Assembly: GCF_011440305.1 (NCBI RefSeq)
Contig: NZ_JAAOIW010000006.1
Location: 124,001-188,000, forward strand
Source of the DNA: Paenibacillus agricola
GTDB taxonomy: Bacteria > Bacillota > Bacilli > Paenibacillales > NBRC-103111
Direction: 5' to 3'
DNA length: 64,000 nt
Within the stretch, counting starts at the first letter, position 1; each line of letters begins with the position of its first letter. A program made the translations under genes and the position numbers. This document shows, piece by piece, positions 1-8,407 of this stretch. The notes under the pieces are model-generated. The model searched no databases and was not told the origin of the DNA. It saw only the letters and a program-made list of their open reading frames with translations.

Positions 1-105
1 GTTGGCTATGAAAGCCCGTCCCAATTTAGCCGGGAATATGCCCGCATGTTCGGCTTGCCTCCAAGAAGCGATATCACGCGCCTTCGCGCTTCGTTAGACA
101 CATAG
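1..105 (+). CDS. AraC-family transcriptional regulator, C-terminal fragment
   Basis: The first 34 codons, open at the left edge, encode the end of an AraC/XylS DNA-binding domain. The phrase [20 protein letters not shown] is the typical second helix-turn-helix ('GYxSxSQFSREYxRxFGxxP'). The stop TAG is at 103-105 and a strong terminator follows 20 bp later. The sensor domain lies outside the window, so the regulated target cannot be deduced. Confidence 0.85.
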   Translation, partial: VGYESPSQFSREYARMFGLPPRSDITRLRASLDT

Positions 106-124
106 CAATCCATAAAGCAGAAAG

Positions 125-165
125 AGGCCGTGTTTTCTACAAACGTAGAAAACACGGCCTTTTTC
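125..165 (+). terminator. Rho-independent terminator of the AraC gene
   Basis: A perfect 16-bp stem (125-140 with 145-160) around a 4-nt loop AAAC is followed by TTTTC. It sits 20 bp after the AraC stop codon and about 50 bp beyond the 3' end of the convergent tlp gene. Confidence 0.9.
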
Positions 166-213
166 ATGTACTTCTCCCTATACAGCGGGCCTCTTGCCTC
201 GCAAGCTCAGGAG

Positions 214-429
214 TTATTGCTGGGCTTCGTCTGCTGCTTCAGCGGCAAAAGAGTCCATGCTTTTTTTGCGGCGCTCATTTTTGGCTTCAATGACTTGCTT
301 CTCATCGGCTGTAAGCTCACTTGAATGCTCATCGAGGTAATCCTCTGCTTCCTGCAAATTAGCCTCAGTATTTTCGAGATGCTCCTGCAGGTGCGCTACA
401 TTGTCAGCGCGATTATCAGGCTTGGCCAT
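214..429 (-). CDS. tlp: Small acid-soluble spore protein, Tlp family
   Basis: This 71-residue, highly charged, cysteine-free protein starts MAKPDNRADNVAHLQEHLEN and continues with NTEANLQEAEDYL, matching the Tlp family pattern PDNRxDNVxxLQxxxxNTxxNxxEAE. Tlp proteins are made in the developing forespore in Bacillus and relatives. The gene stands alone between two divergent or convergent neighbours, with a GGAGG-type ribosome binding site just upstream of the ATG. It is the clearest sign in the window that the organism forms endospores. Forespore (sigma-G) expression is expected from family knowledge; I did not identify the promoter. Confidence 0.85.
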   Translation of the reverse strand: MAKPDNRADNVAHLQEHLENTEANLQEAEDYLDEHSSELTADEKQVIEAKNERRKKSMDSFAAEAADEAQQ

Positions 430-507
430 GGTAATCCCTCCTTAATGATGATGACTACCCGTCTAGTATGACCCTAACTATTGGATACTATGTGAGAGGT
501 ACAGCCG

Positions 508-1479
508 TCAGGATGGAATGATCCGTTTAGCCGAAACGATACGCCCCCGCCATTGGTCGTCAAGCTCCGTCACGGTAACGCCGATCCCTACCCGGTAAGT
601 ATGTAGCACCTTGTTATCTCCCAAATAAAGCGCGACATGCCCAATTCGCTGAAGACCGGTCTCGTTTTTACGCTGGGGTGTGGTGAAAAATAGCAAATCC
701 CCCTTGCGGATATCGCCAATTTTTACATTTTGCCCAACCTGGCTTTGCTGGCGAGAATCGCGTGGAAGATCAAACCCATTTTGGTTGAAGATATACCTGG
801 TATAGGATGAGCAGTCAAAAGTGGCGGTTTGCTTGGAGGAAGCACCGAATTGGTAGGGCTTCTCCAGATGGACCAGGCCTGTGTCGATGATCGTATCTGC
901 CTTGCGCTCCCAAGCAGGCCGATCTGCCTTGAACCGGTAATCTGTCGACGCAGCAGCTATATAGCCTTGGCGGCCATTCAAGGAAATGCCAAGCCATTCC
1001 CGGCTGGATTCGTCCGTGACCATCACCTTCATGCCGGCGGTTAATGTCTCCAGTACCGAGGCACCCGCATCTGCCTTTGCAAGCATAAGGGCAGAGGACT
1101 TTAGCAAAGTGGCATTGGGAGCATAATCCGCTTTAGCTGTTGAAGGAAAGTCTGAAGCAGGGTCGTCACTCTTGGAAGGATCGAGGATGGTCGCTGTTTG
1201 GCTAGTCCCGTCCCATCCGATTTCATAGCCCAGCGTCTCCGCCAGGAGCCGGATCGGAATATAGGTAGTTCCTTTATAATTAAGGCTTCCCGGAAGCTGC
1301 TCCGCTCCGTCATTATAGCCATCAACCGCCGAAAACCGCGATTCGCCAGCCTTCCAATAAAAGGGGACCAGATCAGCCGTTACCTGCTGCAGCTTTCCAG
1401 ATGCCACGGATATGCCCGAGCCTAGCCCTCCCACAAATACAAACAAGCCTAAGCCTATATACAACAGTGGTTTCTTCAA
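508..1479 (-). CDS. NlpC/P60 cell-wall hydrolase with copper-amine-oxidase-like and SH3 domains
   Basis: A 323-residue exported protein. Residues 1-27 form a signal peptide or membrane anchor, about 45-100 a stalk domain of the copper amine oxidase N-terminal type (IPIRLLAETLGYEIGWDG), about 120-178 an SH3-like wall-binding domain, and 195-323 an NlpC/P60 domain. Catalytic Cys223 (FDCSSYTRYIF), His281 (GHVALYLG) and His293 are in place, so it should cut the gamma-D-Glu-diaminopimelate bond of peptidoglycan stem peptides. I prefer the TTG start at 1479 because GGAGG lies 9 nt upstream; a TTG at 1530 gives 17 more residues with a poor ribosome binding site. It stands as a single gene. Confidence 0.85.
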   Translation of the reverse strand: MKKPLLYIGLGLFVFVGGLGSGISVASGKLQQVTADLVPFYWKAGESRFSAVDGYNDGAEQLPGSLNYKGTTYIPIRLLAETLGYEIGWDGTSQTATILDPSKSDDPASDFPSTAKADYAPNATLLKSSALMLAKADAGASVLETLTAGMKVMVTDESSREWLGISLNGRQGYIAAASTDYRFKADRPAWERKADTIIDTGLVHLEKPYQFGASSKQTATFDCSSYTRYIFNQNGFDLPRDSRQQSQVGQNVKIGDIRKGDLLFFTTPQRKNETGLQRIGHVALYLGDNKVLHTYRVGIGVTVTELDDQWRGRIVSAKRIIPS

Positions 1480-1615
1480 AAATGAACGCCTCCGAATTAA
1501 CTTGTAGTTGATCCCTACACAGTTCGGCAAGCGATCTCTATTTGGCGGGATGGTAAAGTTATAGGTTGTCGTCCAATATTTTCCTGCAAAAAAACATTAC
1601 AAGAATGACGCTTGG

Positions 1616-1948
1616 CTAAACGAGCCCCTTGGCCGCTTCATCCGTTCGTTCAATATGCACTTCGCCCCACGAGCACATGGCATCGAGAATAGGCTTTAAT
1701 GACCAGCCATAATCGGATAAGGAATAGACCACCTTGGGAGGAACCTGCTCGTAAATTTTTCTTTTCAATAATCCATCGGCCTCAAGCTCCCGCAATTGCT
1801 GTGTAAGCATCTTCTGGGTAATTTCGGGCATCAGCCTTTTTAACTCGCTTGTGCGTTTATCCCCTTTATCCAAATGGCATAGGATGACGACCTTCCATTT
1901 ACCGCCAATCACATCAAGAGTGGCCTCAACAGGAATATTAAAAGCCAT
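1616..1948 (-). CDS. HxlR-family transcriptional regulator
   Basis: A 110-residue winged-helix protein with the full HxlR signature: LDVIGGKWKVVILCHL near the N-terminus, then FSELKR-like TSELKRLMPEITQKMLTQQL and the wing YEQVPPKVVYSLSDYG. HxlR proteins are dimeric regulators that often respond to aldehydes, quinones or oxidants through a cysteine; here the two Cys residues are in the hydrophobic N-terminal helix (ILCHL) and in AMCSWG near the C-terminus. It is divergent from an MFS transporter gene, and a tandem repeat lies between the two genes, so it probably controls the transporter and possibly itself. GGAGG precedes the ATG by 9 nt. Confidence 0.9.
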   Translation of the reverse strand: MAFNIPVEATLDVIGGKWKVVILCHLDKGDKRTSELKRLMPEITQKMLTQQLRELEADGLLKRKIYEQVPPKVVYSLSDYGWSLKPILDAMCSWGEVHIERTDEAAKGLV

Positions 1949-2001
1949 AGTAAAACCTCCTCTACTTTCAAAACATCCCTAACTAGGGTGCTTTTCAGTA
2001 T

Positions 2002-2039
2002 CTATAGAACTTTTAAGTGCCTATAGTACTTATTAGTGC
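2002..2039. promoter_or_regulatory. Tandem 19-bp repeat, probable HxlR operator
   Basis: Two contiguous 19-bp units, CTATAGAACTTTTAAGTGC (2002-2020) and CTATAGTACTTATTAGTGC (2021-2039), agree at 16 of 19 positions. They end 4 bp before the -35 box of the MFS gene and lie between it and the hxlR-like gene. Binding by the adjacent HxlR regulator is inference. Confidence 0.6.
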
Positions 2040-2043
2040 GTAC

Positions 2044-2072
2044 TTAACAAAAATATCTTGTAGCCCTATAAT
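2044..2072 (+). promoter_or_regulatory. Promoter of the MFS transporter gene
   Basis: TTAACA (2044-2049), a 17-bp spacer and a perfect TATAAT (2067-2072) form a sigma-A type promoter 74 bp before the start codon. The tandem repeat abuts its upstream edge. Confidence 0.75.
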
Positions 2073-2145
2073 AACAGTCGTACACCAAATGTCAAAGTGC
2101 CGTGTACCAAACCGTTTTATTTGCAAAACCAAGGAGGATCTTCTT

Positions 2146-3366
2146 ATGAGCCAATCATTGATACAGTCGGAATTACAATCACAGCCACAGCAACAAGCAA
2201 CGAAAAAATCAGGAAGATGGGCGCTCCTCGCCCTTGCCATAAGTGCATTTGGAATTGGAACTACGGAATTCGTACCCGTAGGGCTGCTTGCTTCCATTGC
2301 CGGTGATTTAAACATCGGGATCACGCTCGCCGGCTTGCTTATCTCGGGTTATGCGATCGGGGTTGCAGTCGGGGCTCCCATCCTCACCGCACTGACGAAT
2401 CGCATGAATCGCAAGGCGTTGTTAATGTCCTTGATGGTTATATTCATTGTTGGCAATGCAGTTGCGGCACTTTCATCATCTTTTGAAATGCTGATGGTCG
2501 CACGTTTTATCACATCTTTCTCGCATGGGGTATTTTTCGCAATTGGTGCCACGATTGCTGTTCAGCTTGTTCCCCCGGAAAAAAAGGGCAGTGCCATCGC
2601 CCTCATGTTCACGGGACTGACCATTGCGACCGTCACAGGCGTTCCGCTGGGAACCTTTATTGGCCAAGCCTTCGGCTGGCGAGCGACCTTCTGGGGAGTG
2701 GCCCTGCTTGGTGTGATTGCGATCCTTGCCAGTGCGGCACTCATTCCTAACCATTTGAAGCAATCACCTCCCGCCAAATTCGCGGATATGTTTCGCCTTG
2801 TGACCAATAGCCGCCTGCTCATGGGCTTTTCTATTACAGCTCTTGGCTATGGAGGAACGTTTGTCGCCTTCACCTACCTGACTCCGATTCTGCAGGATGT
2901 GGTCGGAATTAGCCCGAGTGTAGTTGGGATTGTGCTGCTTGTGTACGGAATCGCCGTAGCTATCGGCAACGAGGTTGGAGGGAGATGGGCTAACCAAAAT
3001 CCGGTGCGTGCCTTGCTTTGGATGTTTATGATGCAAACCGTCATCCTGATTGCCATGTCCTTTATGATTCCATTTAAAGTGGCAGGTTTAATCGCGATAT
3101 TCCTGATGGGGCTCCTCGGCTTTATGAACGTGCCCGGTCTCCAGCTATATATTGTCCAACTCGCTGAAAAGTACGTTCCTTCAGCCGTAGACGTGGCGTC
3201 GGCGCTCAATATTGCTGCTTTTAACCTTGGCATTGCCATTGGTGCCGTTGTAGGCGGAGTAGTGGTGGACTCCATTGGTCTTGTGCATACGCCATGGATT
3301 GGTGGGCTCATGGTTGCTGTTGCGGTCGTGCTTACAGCTATATCAGCCAAGCTGGAAAAAAATTAA
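2146..3366 (+). CDS. MFS transporter, DHA1 family (AraJ/YdhP-like efflux protein)
   Basis: A 406-residue, 12-helix major facilitator. The first helices read FGIGTTEFVPVGLLASIAGDL, a hallmark of the AraJ/YdhP/PbuE branch ('GTTEF'), and the conserved loop after helix 2 is TNRMNRKALL. Such proteins act as proton-driven exporters of drugs, sugars or purines; the substrate cannot be read from sequence. The ATG at 2146 is chosen because AAGGAGG lies 8 nt upstream, although the frame is open further upstream. Divergent from the HxlR gene, a common arrangement for a drug-inducible efflux pair. Confidence 0.85.
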   Translation: MSQSLIQSELQSQPQQQATKKSGRWALLALAISAFGIGTTEFVPVGLLASIAGDLNIGITLAGLLISGYAIGVAVGAPILTALTNRMNRKALLMSLMVIFIVGNAVAALSSSFEMLMVARFITSFSHGVFFAIGATIAVQLVPPEKKGSAIALMFTGLTIATVTGVPLGTFIGQAFGWRATFWGVALLGVIAILASAALIPNHLKQSPPAKFADMFRLVTNSRLLMGFSITALGYGGTFVAFTYLTPILQDVVGISPSVVGIVLLVYGIAVAIGNEVGGRWANQNPVRALLWMFMMQTVILIAMSFMIPFKVAGLIAIFLMGLLGFMNVPGLQLYIVQLAEKYVPSAVDVASALNIAAFNLGIAIGAVVGGVVVDSIGLVHTPWIGGLMVAVAVVLTAISAKLEKN

Positions 3367-3527
3367 ATTTAGCTATTATATTCGGCAATAAATAATTGGG
3401 ATAATTTTCTATACATCACATGGTTACATCTCTCTTGATCCCTTTTTTATAGGAGTAAATGTGAACGACTTTGTGAAACACTTTTTTCGTATAGTAAAGT
3501 TATGCTACACTGAGCGCTTTTTGTTTC

Positions 3528-3556
3528 TTGAGCGTATACTTTTATCGGTATAGAAT
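3528..3556 (+). promoter_or_regulatory. Probable promoter of the FAD monooxygenase gene
   Basis: TTGAGC (3528-3533), 17-bp spacer, TAGAAT (3551-3556), 31 bp before the start codon. The spacer carries a short GTATAC...GGTATA dyad that could be a TetR site; that part is speculative. Confidence 0.5.
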
Positions 3557-3587
3557 AAACCTATCTTAAATCAAAGGGGTTTACATC

Positions 3588-4661
3588 ATGGAACAGACAC
3601 AATCAAAATCTTTAAATGTAGTTATTATTGGGGGAGGCATTGGTGGTTTTGCGACGGCGGTTGCTTTACAAAATAAAGATATTCAAGCACATGTTTACGA
3701 ACAAGCAAAAGCACTAGGTGAAATAGGCGCAGGTATTATCATGCATCCACCTACACAATATTTATTTAAAGAGTGGGGATTAGGTGAAGTTTTTAACGAG
3801 AGAGGAATTCCTAATAAGACTATTGAAGTGTATACAGCACAAGGGGAGTTCGTCACAAACGTTACAGATGACATGCTATCTTCATTAAAAAAAGACCAAG
3901 CAGGTTTACCCCCAGCCTCTATCCATCGTGCCCATTTATTAGACGTATTAATATCACCAATTGATCCAGAATACATTCACTTAGATCATAAATTTGAATC
4001 ACTTGTTGAAACAGCTGACTATGTAGAAGTAACGTTCGAGAACGGTGCAGTAGTACAGGCAGATGTAGTGATTGCAGCGAACGGTATTCACTCAAATATC
4101 CGTAAACTTTTCAGTAATGATGAGCCACTCTATTCAGGTAATCATTCAGTCCGTACTATTCTAAGCCGAGAAGTAACAAAAGAAACAGCAAAAGAAGAAG
4201 GTACGGTTATATATAAAGAAGGTGCGAAGATGCTGCTAATGCAACCAGTAGCTGGCGGTATGCACTTTGATATTCTCTATCCTTCCGAGGATACAACGTG
4301 GGTGAACTACATTACAAAAGAGGAACTACTGACGAAGATTACTTCATACGATGAAAAGCTAGTTAAACTGTTAGATGCGATTGAATATCCTATCGCAGAT
4401 CGCGCATTATATCATCGTCAGCCAATCTTACGATGGAGTACAAAGCGTATTACATTACTTGGTGACGCAGCACACTCCATGTTACCAACACTAGGTCAAG
4501 GTGCTAACTCCGCAATTGCTGATGCTGATGCGATAGCACGAGCCTTGAGTGAATGTGCGACAGTAGAAGAAGCATTACAACAGTATGAAAATGAACGTCG
4601 CCCAGTGACAACGGCTATTCAAAATGAATCGCAACAATTTGATAAAGCATTTGATAAATAA
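3588..4661 (+). CDS. FAD-dependent monooxygenase (PHBH/TetX-like)
   Basis: A 357-residue group A flavoprotein monooxygenase. The N-terminal FAD-binding loop GGGIGG is at residues 15-20, and the second FAD motif is GDAAHSMLPTLGQGANSAI near residue 290. The family hydroxylates aromatic or polyketide-type compounds using NAD(P)H and oxygen; some members inactivate antibiotics. It has the strong AAAGGGG ribosome binding site 8 nt before ATG. Codon use and base composition are clearly more AT-rich than in the neighbours, as in Bacillus cereus group genes, so recent acquisition is likely. The convergent TetR gene 33 bp away probably regulates it. The substrate is unknown. Confidence 0.85.
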   Translation: MEQTQSKSLNVVIIGGGIGGFATAVALQNKDIQAHVYEQAKALGEIGAGIIMHPPTQYLFKEWGLGEVFNERGIPNKTIEVYTAQGEFVTNVTDDMLSSLKKDQAGLPPASIHRAHLLDVLISPIDPEYIHLDHKFESLVETADYVEVTFENGAVVQADVVIAANGIHSNIRKLFSNDEPLYSGNHSVRTILSREVTKETAKEEGTVIYKEGAKMLLMQPVAGGMHFDILYPSEDTTWVNYITKEELLTKITSYDEKLVKLLDAIEYPIADRALYHRQPILRWSTKRITLLGDAAHSMLPTLGQGANSAIADADAIARALSECATVEEALQQYENERRPVTTAIQNESQQFDKAFDK

Positions 4662-4663
4662 TA

Positions 4664-4708
4664 ATGAACAGCCTTAATTCTGTATTTGACAGGGTTAAGG
4701 CTGTTCAT
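4664..4708. terminator. Bidirectional hairpin between monooxygenase and tetR
   Basis: ATGAACAGCCTTAA (4664-4677) pairs perfectly with TTAAGGCTGTTCAT (4695-4708). The right arm contains the tetR stop codon. The flanks are only moderately T-rich, so termination is likely but not certain. Confidence 0.6.
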
Positions 4709-5291
4709 CTTTGTTGGCAGCGCAATGATCGTTGTCAATCGTGTTTAAGATTTCAAAATAAAATGGGTTTAGTACGAAGCGAAGATATTCATCCATTTGT
4801 TCAGGGGTATTGTCTGTATTGTTTTTTAACCAGTAGTTTACTAAATCATCGAGCACCGTCGAATAAACTTTTACAGCCATTTCAAGTGGTACGGGAATAG
4901 ACTTGATAGAAATAAAATCATTTAAGTCTTCTGTTAACGTTTGAATTCGGATTTTTTTCACTAAAAATTGAAGATGTTCGTCATCAAGATTCAGTAAGAT
5001 TAATTTTTCTAAATCTGGAATAGATGCTTTTGCGATGATTAACGAAAAAGGTGCAAGTAGTCGTTGCTTTCGCTCTTCAATCGAAAGTGTTTCTTCTATT
5101 TTTAGCTCCTGTAGCAGTAAATCATATTTATCTTTATAATATCGGTAAAACGTTGTACGATGAACGAGCGCTTGTTCACAAATGTCTTGTACCGTAATCT
5201 CGGCAATTTTTCTTGATTGATTGACTGCTAATTCAAATATACTATCTCTTAACAATTTCTTTGTTCGAAATACACGTAAATCTTCTTTCAT
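4695..5291 (-). CDS. TetR/AcrR-family transcriptional regulator
   Basis: A 198-residue regulator. The N-terminal TetR helix-turn-helix reads TKKLLRDSIFELAVN... IAEITVQDICEQALVHRTTFYRYYKDKYDLL, and the C-terminal half resembles the TetR_C domains of the YfiR/DhaS group. The ATG at 5291 has GGAGG 7 nt upstream; an in-frame codon upstream lacks this. Low GC content and gene order group it with the monooxygenase as one acquired pair, and it is the likely repressor of that gene. Ligand unknown. Confidence 0.85.
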   Translation of the reverse strand: MKEDLRVFRTKKLLRDSIFELAVNQSRKIAEITVQDICEQALVHRTTFYRYYKDKYDLLLQELKIEETLSIEERKQRLLAPFSLIIAKASIPDLEKLILLNLDDEHLQFLVKKIRIQTLTEDLNDFISIKSIPVPLEMAVKVYSTVLDDLVNYWLKNNTDNTPEQMDEYLRFVLNPFYFEILNTIDNDHCAANKDEQP

Positions 5292-5480
5292 ATTGAGACC
5301 TCCTATCGTATCTTTGATTTTAATATAATATGAAATAAAATACACTGCAATAAACTGTCATTGTAGCGTATCTATACCTGCACCGTGTCAAAAAACACGT
5401 TGTTAATGACCGGATTTTTCAGCCAGCCCCAGGCTGGTGTAGCCGCAAGGCTGCGTATCCGCCAATCTGGTCTGCAAAAA

Positions 5481-5531
5481 AATAAACAAGGAGCAGCTTG
5501 CCGAGGCAGCTGCTCCTTGTTTATTTTTTTA
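5481..5531. terminator. Bidirectional terminator downstream of the Gfo/Idh gene
   Basis: A perfect 18-bp stem (5481-5498 with 5508-5525), 9-nt loop, flanked by A-runs on the left and T-runs on the right, so it can work in both directions. It lies 24 bp past the stop of the leftward oxidoreductase gene. The stretch 5292-5480 before it holds no recognisable gene. Confidence 0.9.
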
Positions 5532-5554
5532 GGTCGAGGAAGCTATAAATCTCG

Positions 5555-6520
5555 TTATGCTTTCTGGTAATAAGCTCTTAGAATTTCTTCCATCACGATA
5601 TTCGTCCTAGCGGCGCTAACACCGGTGCTTGGGCATGCACCCTCACCACGTAAGGCATCCACGACGGTTTGGATCAAAGGCTGCTGGATATGGTGCGGAT
5701 GCTCGATCATGAATTGCTCCTCACCTTCGGGGGTTGTGACGATGATCGGGCTATTTTGGAAGGTGGAAAATGTGATCTTACCTTTAGTGCCGATTATTTC
5801 GTTTTTGTCCATGTCTTCGTAAGAGGAGAAGCACCAATTTCCGGTTCCGTAAACTCCGGACTCAAACTGGTAAGTGGCCGTTACAATATCCTCGGCCTCA
5901 TAATGCTGCCCTTGGTTGCCGGCGAAGCCTTTGACACTAACGATGGGGCCAAACAGCTCATCAAGCAAATCAAGCGTGTGGCTCGCTACATCGACGAACA
6001 GCCCACCGCCCGAAATTTCCGGCTGGACACGCCATGAGCTACGTTTGAATTGTCCCGTATGCGTTGTAGCGACAAAACGCGCTTCTCCGATAACTCCGCT
6101 TGCCAGCAGCTCCTTCACCTTCAGGAACCGAGGCAGCTGCCTCCGGTAGTAAGCGACGAACAGCGGCACATCCGCTTGGCGGCATGCCTCAAGCATTTCC
6201 TCGCATTCCGCTACATTCATTGCCATTGGCTTTTCGACATACACCGGCTTTCCCGCTTTAGCAGCAAGCAGCGTATATGCTTTGTGGAAGGCGGGCGGGG
6301 TGGCGATATAAATCGCATCCACCTCGGGATCGTCAATTAGCTGCTGCGCATCGCTGTACCACTTGGGCACATGATGCCTGAGGGCGTAGTCTTCGGCTAA
6401 TGCGGCATCCCTTCTCATTACTGCGACTAGCTGCGAGTTGGCTGCCTTTTGAAAGCCTGGTCCACTTTTAACCTCGGTTACATCACCACAGCCAATAATT
6501 CCCCAACGGATCGTTTCCAT
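5555..6520 (-). CDS. Gfo/Idh/MocA-family oxidoreductase
   Basis: A 321-residue NAD(P)-dependent dehydrogenase. The Rossmann motif GIIGCGDVTE is at the N-terminus, followed by the family's catalytic phrase YVEKPMAMNVAEC (EKP with active-site Lys) near residue 95, and a C-terminal alpha/beta domain with GGGLFVDVASHTLDLLDELFG, where Asp and His are the usual catalytic pair. Members oxidise or reduce sugars, inositols and sugar derivatives; the exact substrate is not evident and no sugar operon surrounds it. Single gene, with GGAGG 12 nt before ATG and a strong terminator behind. Confidence 0.9.
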   Translation of the reverse strand: METIRWGIIGCGDVTEVKSGPGFQKAANSQLVAVMRRDAALAEDYALRHHVPKWYSDAQQLIDDPEVDAIYIATPPAFHKAYTLLAAKAGKPVYVEKPMAMNVAECEEMLEACRQADVPLFVAYYRRQLPRFLKVKELLASGVIGEARFVATTHTGQFKRSSWRVQPEISGGGLFVDVASHTLDLLDELFGPIVSVKGFAGNQGQHYEAEDIVTATYQFESGVYGTGNWCFSSYEDMDKNEIIGTKGKITFSTFQNSPIIVTTPEGEEQFMIEHPHHIQQPLIQTVVDALRGEGACPSTGVSAARTNIVMEEILRAYYQKA

Positions 6521-6739
6521 AAGTAAATAATTCCTCCCGGTCTAGTTTTCTATGTATTGCTGGATATGCTTTTCATCATAGCATTATTTGGCTTCATATG
6601 GCATCTATGCCAGGAGCTAAAGCTCAGATCCTTACATATCAGATAGGCACGTTCGCCCAACAGGGATGGACAAGACCCTATTGAAATGCTAGGTTATGGA
6701 TACCGATCCAATCAAACTGAGTAAAGTAGGTCCAAATTG

Positions 6740-8290
6740 ATGACAAATAACGAAAAACCTGTCTACCGTTTTAGTGAAGCGCCCATTTGGGAGCTACAGC
6801 GAGCATATTATGAAGAGCAGGGAATCCAAGCCTGGCAGCGCGAGGAAGTCCCCCAATATATTACGAGTAATCCTGCCATTGCTACGTCGTATGCGGAAAT
6901 GATAATGGGCTTTCTTCAAGATCGAGCCAGGCTGGGCTATACTTCCGAACCCGTTACAATCGTCGAGCTGGGGGCGGGCTCTGGCCGGTTAGCCTTTCAC
7001 ATCCTTAAGGAGCTTAGCGAGCTCATGGATTATGCGGGTATTGAGCTTCCTCCCTTTTGTTATGTAATGAGCGACTTAGCCATGGCTAATGTTGCTTATT
7101 GGCAGCAGCACCCCAGCCTAAAGCCCTTCGCTCAGCAAGGGGTTTTGGATTTTGCCCAATTCGATGCCGTGCACGATACAGAGCTAAGCTTAAAGCAAGC
7201 AGGTACCCGTATTGGAGTCGGAGATTTGCAGCAGCCGTTGCTGGTTATTGCCAATTATTTTTTTGACAGTATCCCGCAGGAGCTGCTGTATGTGGATGAA
7301 GGGCAGATTTATGAATGCGATATTTCCTTGGAGTTCCCGGCAGGAGCAGCCGATCTTAAACCGGCAGAGCTGCTGGGTCAAGTCATCCCCGCCTACCATT
7401 ATCGCAGAGCAGCTGAATACGAGCAGGAATCGTATCCTTATCGCGAAGTCATCAAGCTTTACCAGCAGAAGCTGGAGGATTCACATGTGCTTTTTCCTGC
7501 GGTGGGGCTGTCGTGCTTAGCGCGGCTTGGTCGGCTGTCACAAGCTGGCTTTGTGCTGCTTACAGCAGACAAGGGCGACCACCGCTTGGAAAACTGGGAG
7601 TTTGCTAACGCACCCAAGCTTATCCATCACGGAAGCTTTTCCTTGGAGGCCAATTACCATGCTATCCAGCATGTTATGCAGCAACAAGGAGCGTTAACTC
7701 TTTTCACCAAGCATCACTATAGGAATTTGAATGTAGGCTGCATCCTTATGCTGCAACAACCTATGGGCTACGCCAACACCCGGCTGGCTTACCGACGGTT
7801 TGTGGAGCGTTTTGGACCGGACGATTTTTTTAATCTTAAAGCGTGGTTTGAGGAGTATTGCGACCAATTGGAGCTGCCACAGCTTTATGCGTTTTGGAGA
7901 CTGAGCGGCTATGATGCCCAGACGTTCCTGCGAAGCGCCAAGCGGTTCATCGAGTTGCTTCTAGCTGGCAATGAACATCAAATTGAAGATATCCGTAACG
8001 GGATGCACGTCATGTGGGAGGGCTATTATCCGATGCAGGAGGATTATGACCTTGCTCTGGATTGTGCGACAGTCTTGTACCAGATCGATATGTTTGATGA
8101 CGCATTGTTCTTTTTTGAACATTCACTCTTTAGTGGCTTCGGGCAAGATCCTGCCACCTTGTACTCGATGGCGATTTGCTTTTATGAGGTAGGTAAGGAA
8201 GAGTCGGCGGCGGAATATGCAAACCATGCATTAGCTATGGATCCGGAGCATGAAGGAGCTTTGGCGTTGCTGGCGCTTATGCAAGGCTAG
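6740..8290 (+). CDS. Class I SAM-dependent methyltransferase with C-terminal TPR region
   Basis: A 516-residue protein. Residues 73-90 (IVELGAGSGRLAFHILKEL) are a clear SAM-binding motif I, followed by motif-II-like CYVMSDLAMANVAYW. The layout resembles MidA/NDUFAF7-like methyltransferases in which a large helical insert follows the Rossmann core. The last 90 residues read as tetratricopeptide repeats (ATLYSMAICFYEVGKEESAAEYANHALAMDPEHEGAL). TPRs suggest a protein partner or substrate. The ATG at 6740 is used; the TTG directly before it is in frame, and the ribosome binding site is weak. No operon partner, so the target is unknown. Confidence 0.75.
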   Translation: MTNNEKPVYRFSEAPIWELQRAYYEEQGIQAWQREEVPQYITSNPAIATSYAEMIMGFLQDRARLGYTSEPVTIVELGAGSGRLAFHILKELSELMDYAGIELPPFCYVMSDLAMANVAYWQQHPSLKPFAQQGVLDFAQFDAVHDTELSLKQAGTRIGVGDLQQPLLVIANYFFDSIPQELLYVDEGQIYECDISLEFPAGAADLKPAELLGQVIPAYHYRRAAEYEQESYPYREVIKLYQQKLEDSHVLFPAVGLSCLARLGRLSQAGFVLLTADKGDHRLENWEFANAPKLIHHGSFSLEANYHAIQHVMQQQGALTLFTKHHYRNLNVGCILMLQQPMGYANTRLAYRRFVERFGPDDFFNLKAWFEEYCDQLELPQLYAFWRLSGYDAQTFLRSAKRFIELLLAGNEHQIEDIRNGMHVMWEGYYPMQEDYDLALDCATVLYQIDMFDDALFFFEHSLFSGFGQDPATLYSMAICFYEVGKEESAAEYANHALAMDPEHEGALALLALMQG

Positions 8291-8327
8291 TATACAGGTG
8301 TACCAATCATATGTTCATCCAGACCCC

Positions 8328-8367
8328 AAAAAAGCCGTTTCCTGCTTGCTAAGGAAACGGCTTTTTT
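8328..8367. terminator. Bidirectional terminator
   Basis: A 16-bp perfect stem (8328-8343 with 8352-8367) beginning with six A and ending with six T residues, between two convergent genes (methyltransferase and cytochrome c). It can terminate both transcripts. Confidence 0.95.
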
Positions 8368-8407
8368 GGTACATACATCTTTGATCGAACCTAGTTACCG
8401 GGTTATG

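Noticed and set aside
4664-4900. 78-codon forward frame across the tetR gene
   Set aside because: It is antisense to a clear TetR protein, begins in the terminator hairpin and has low-complexity, Cys-rich content typical of a shadow frame.
5385-5570. Small forward frame between tetR and the Gfo/Idh terminator
   Set aside because: It runs through the perfect 18-bp terminator stem, lacks a ribosome binding site and looks like non-coding sequence with short hairpins.
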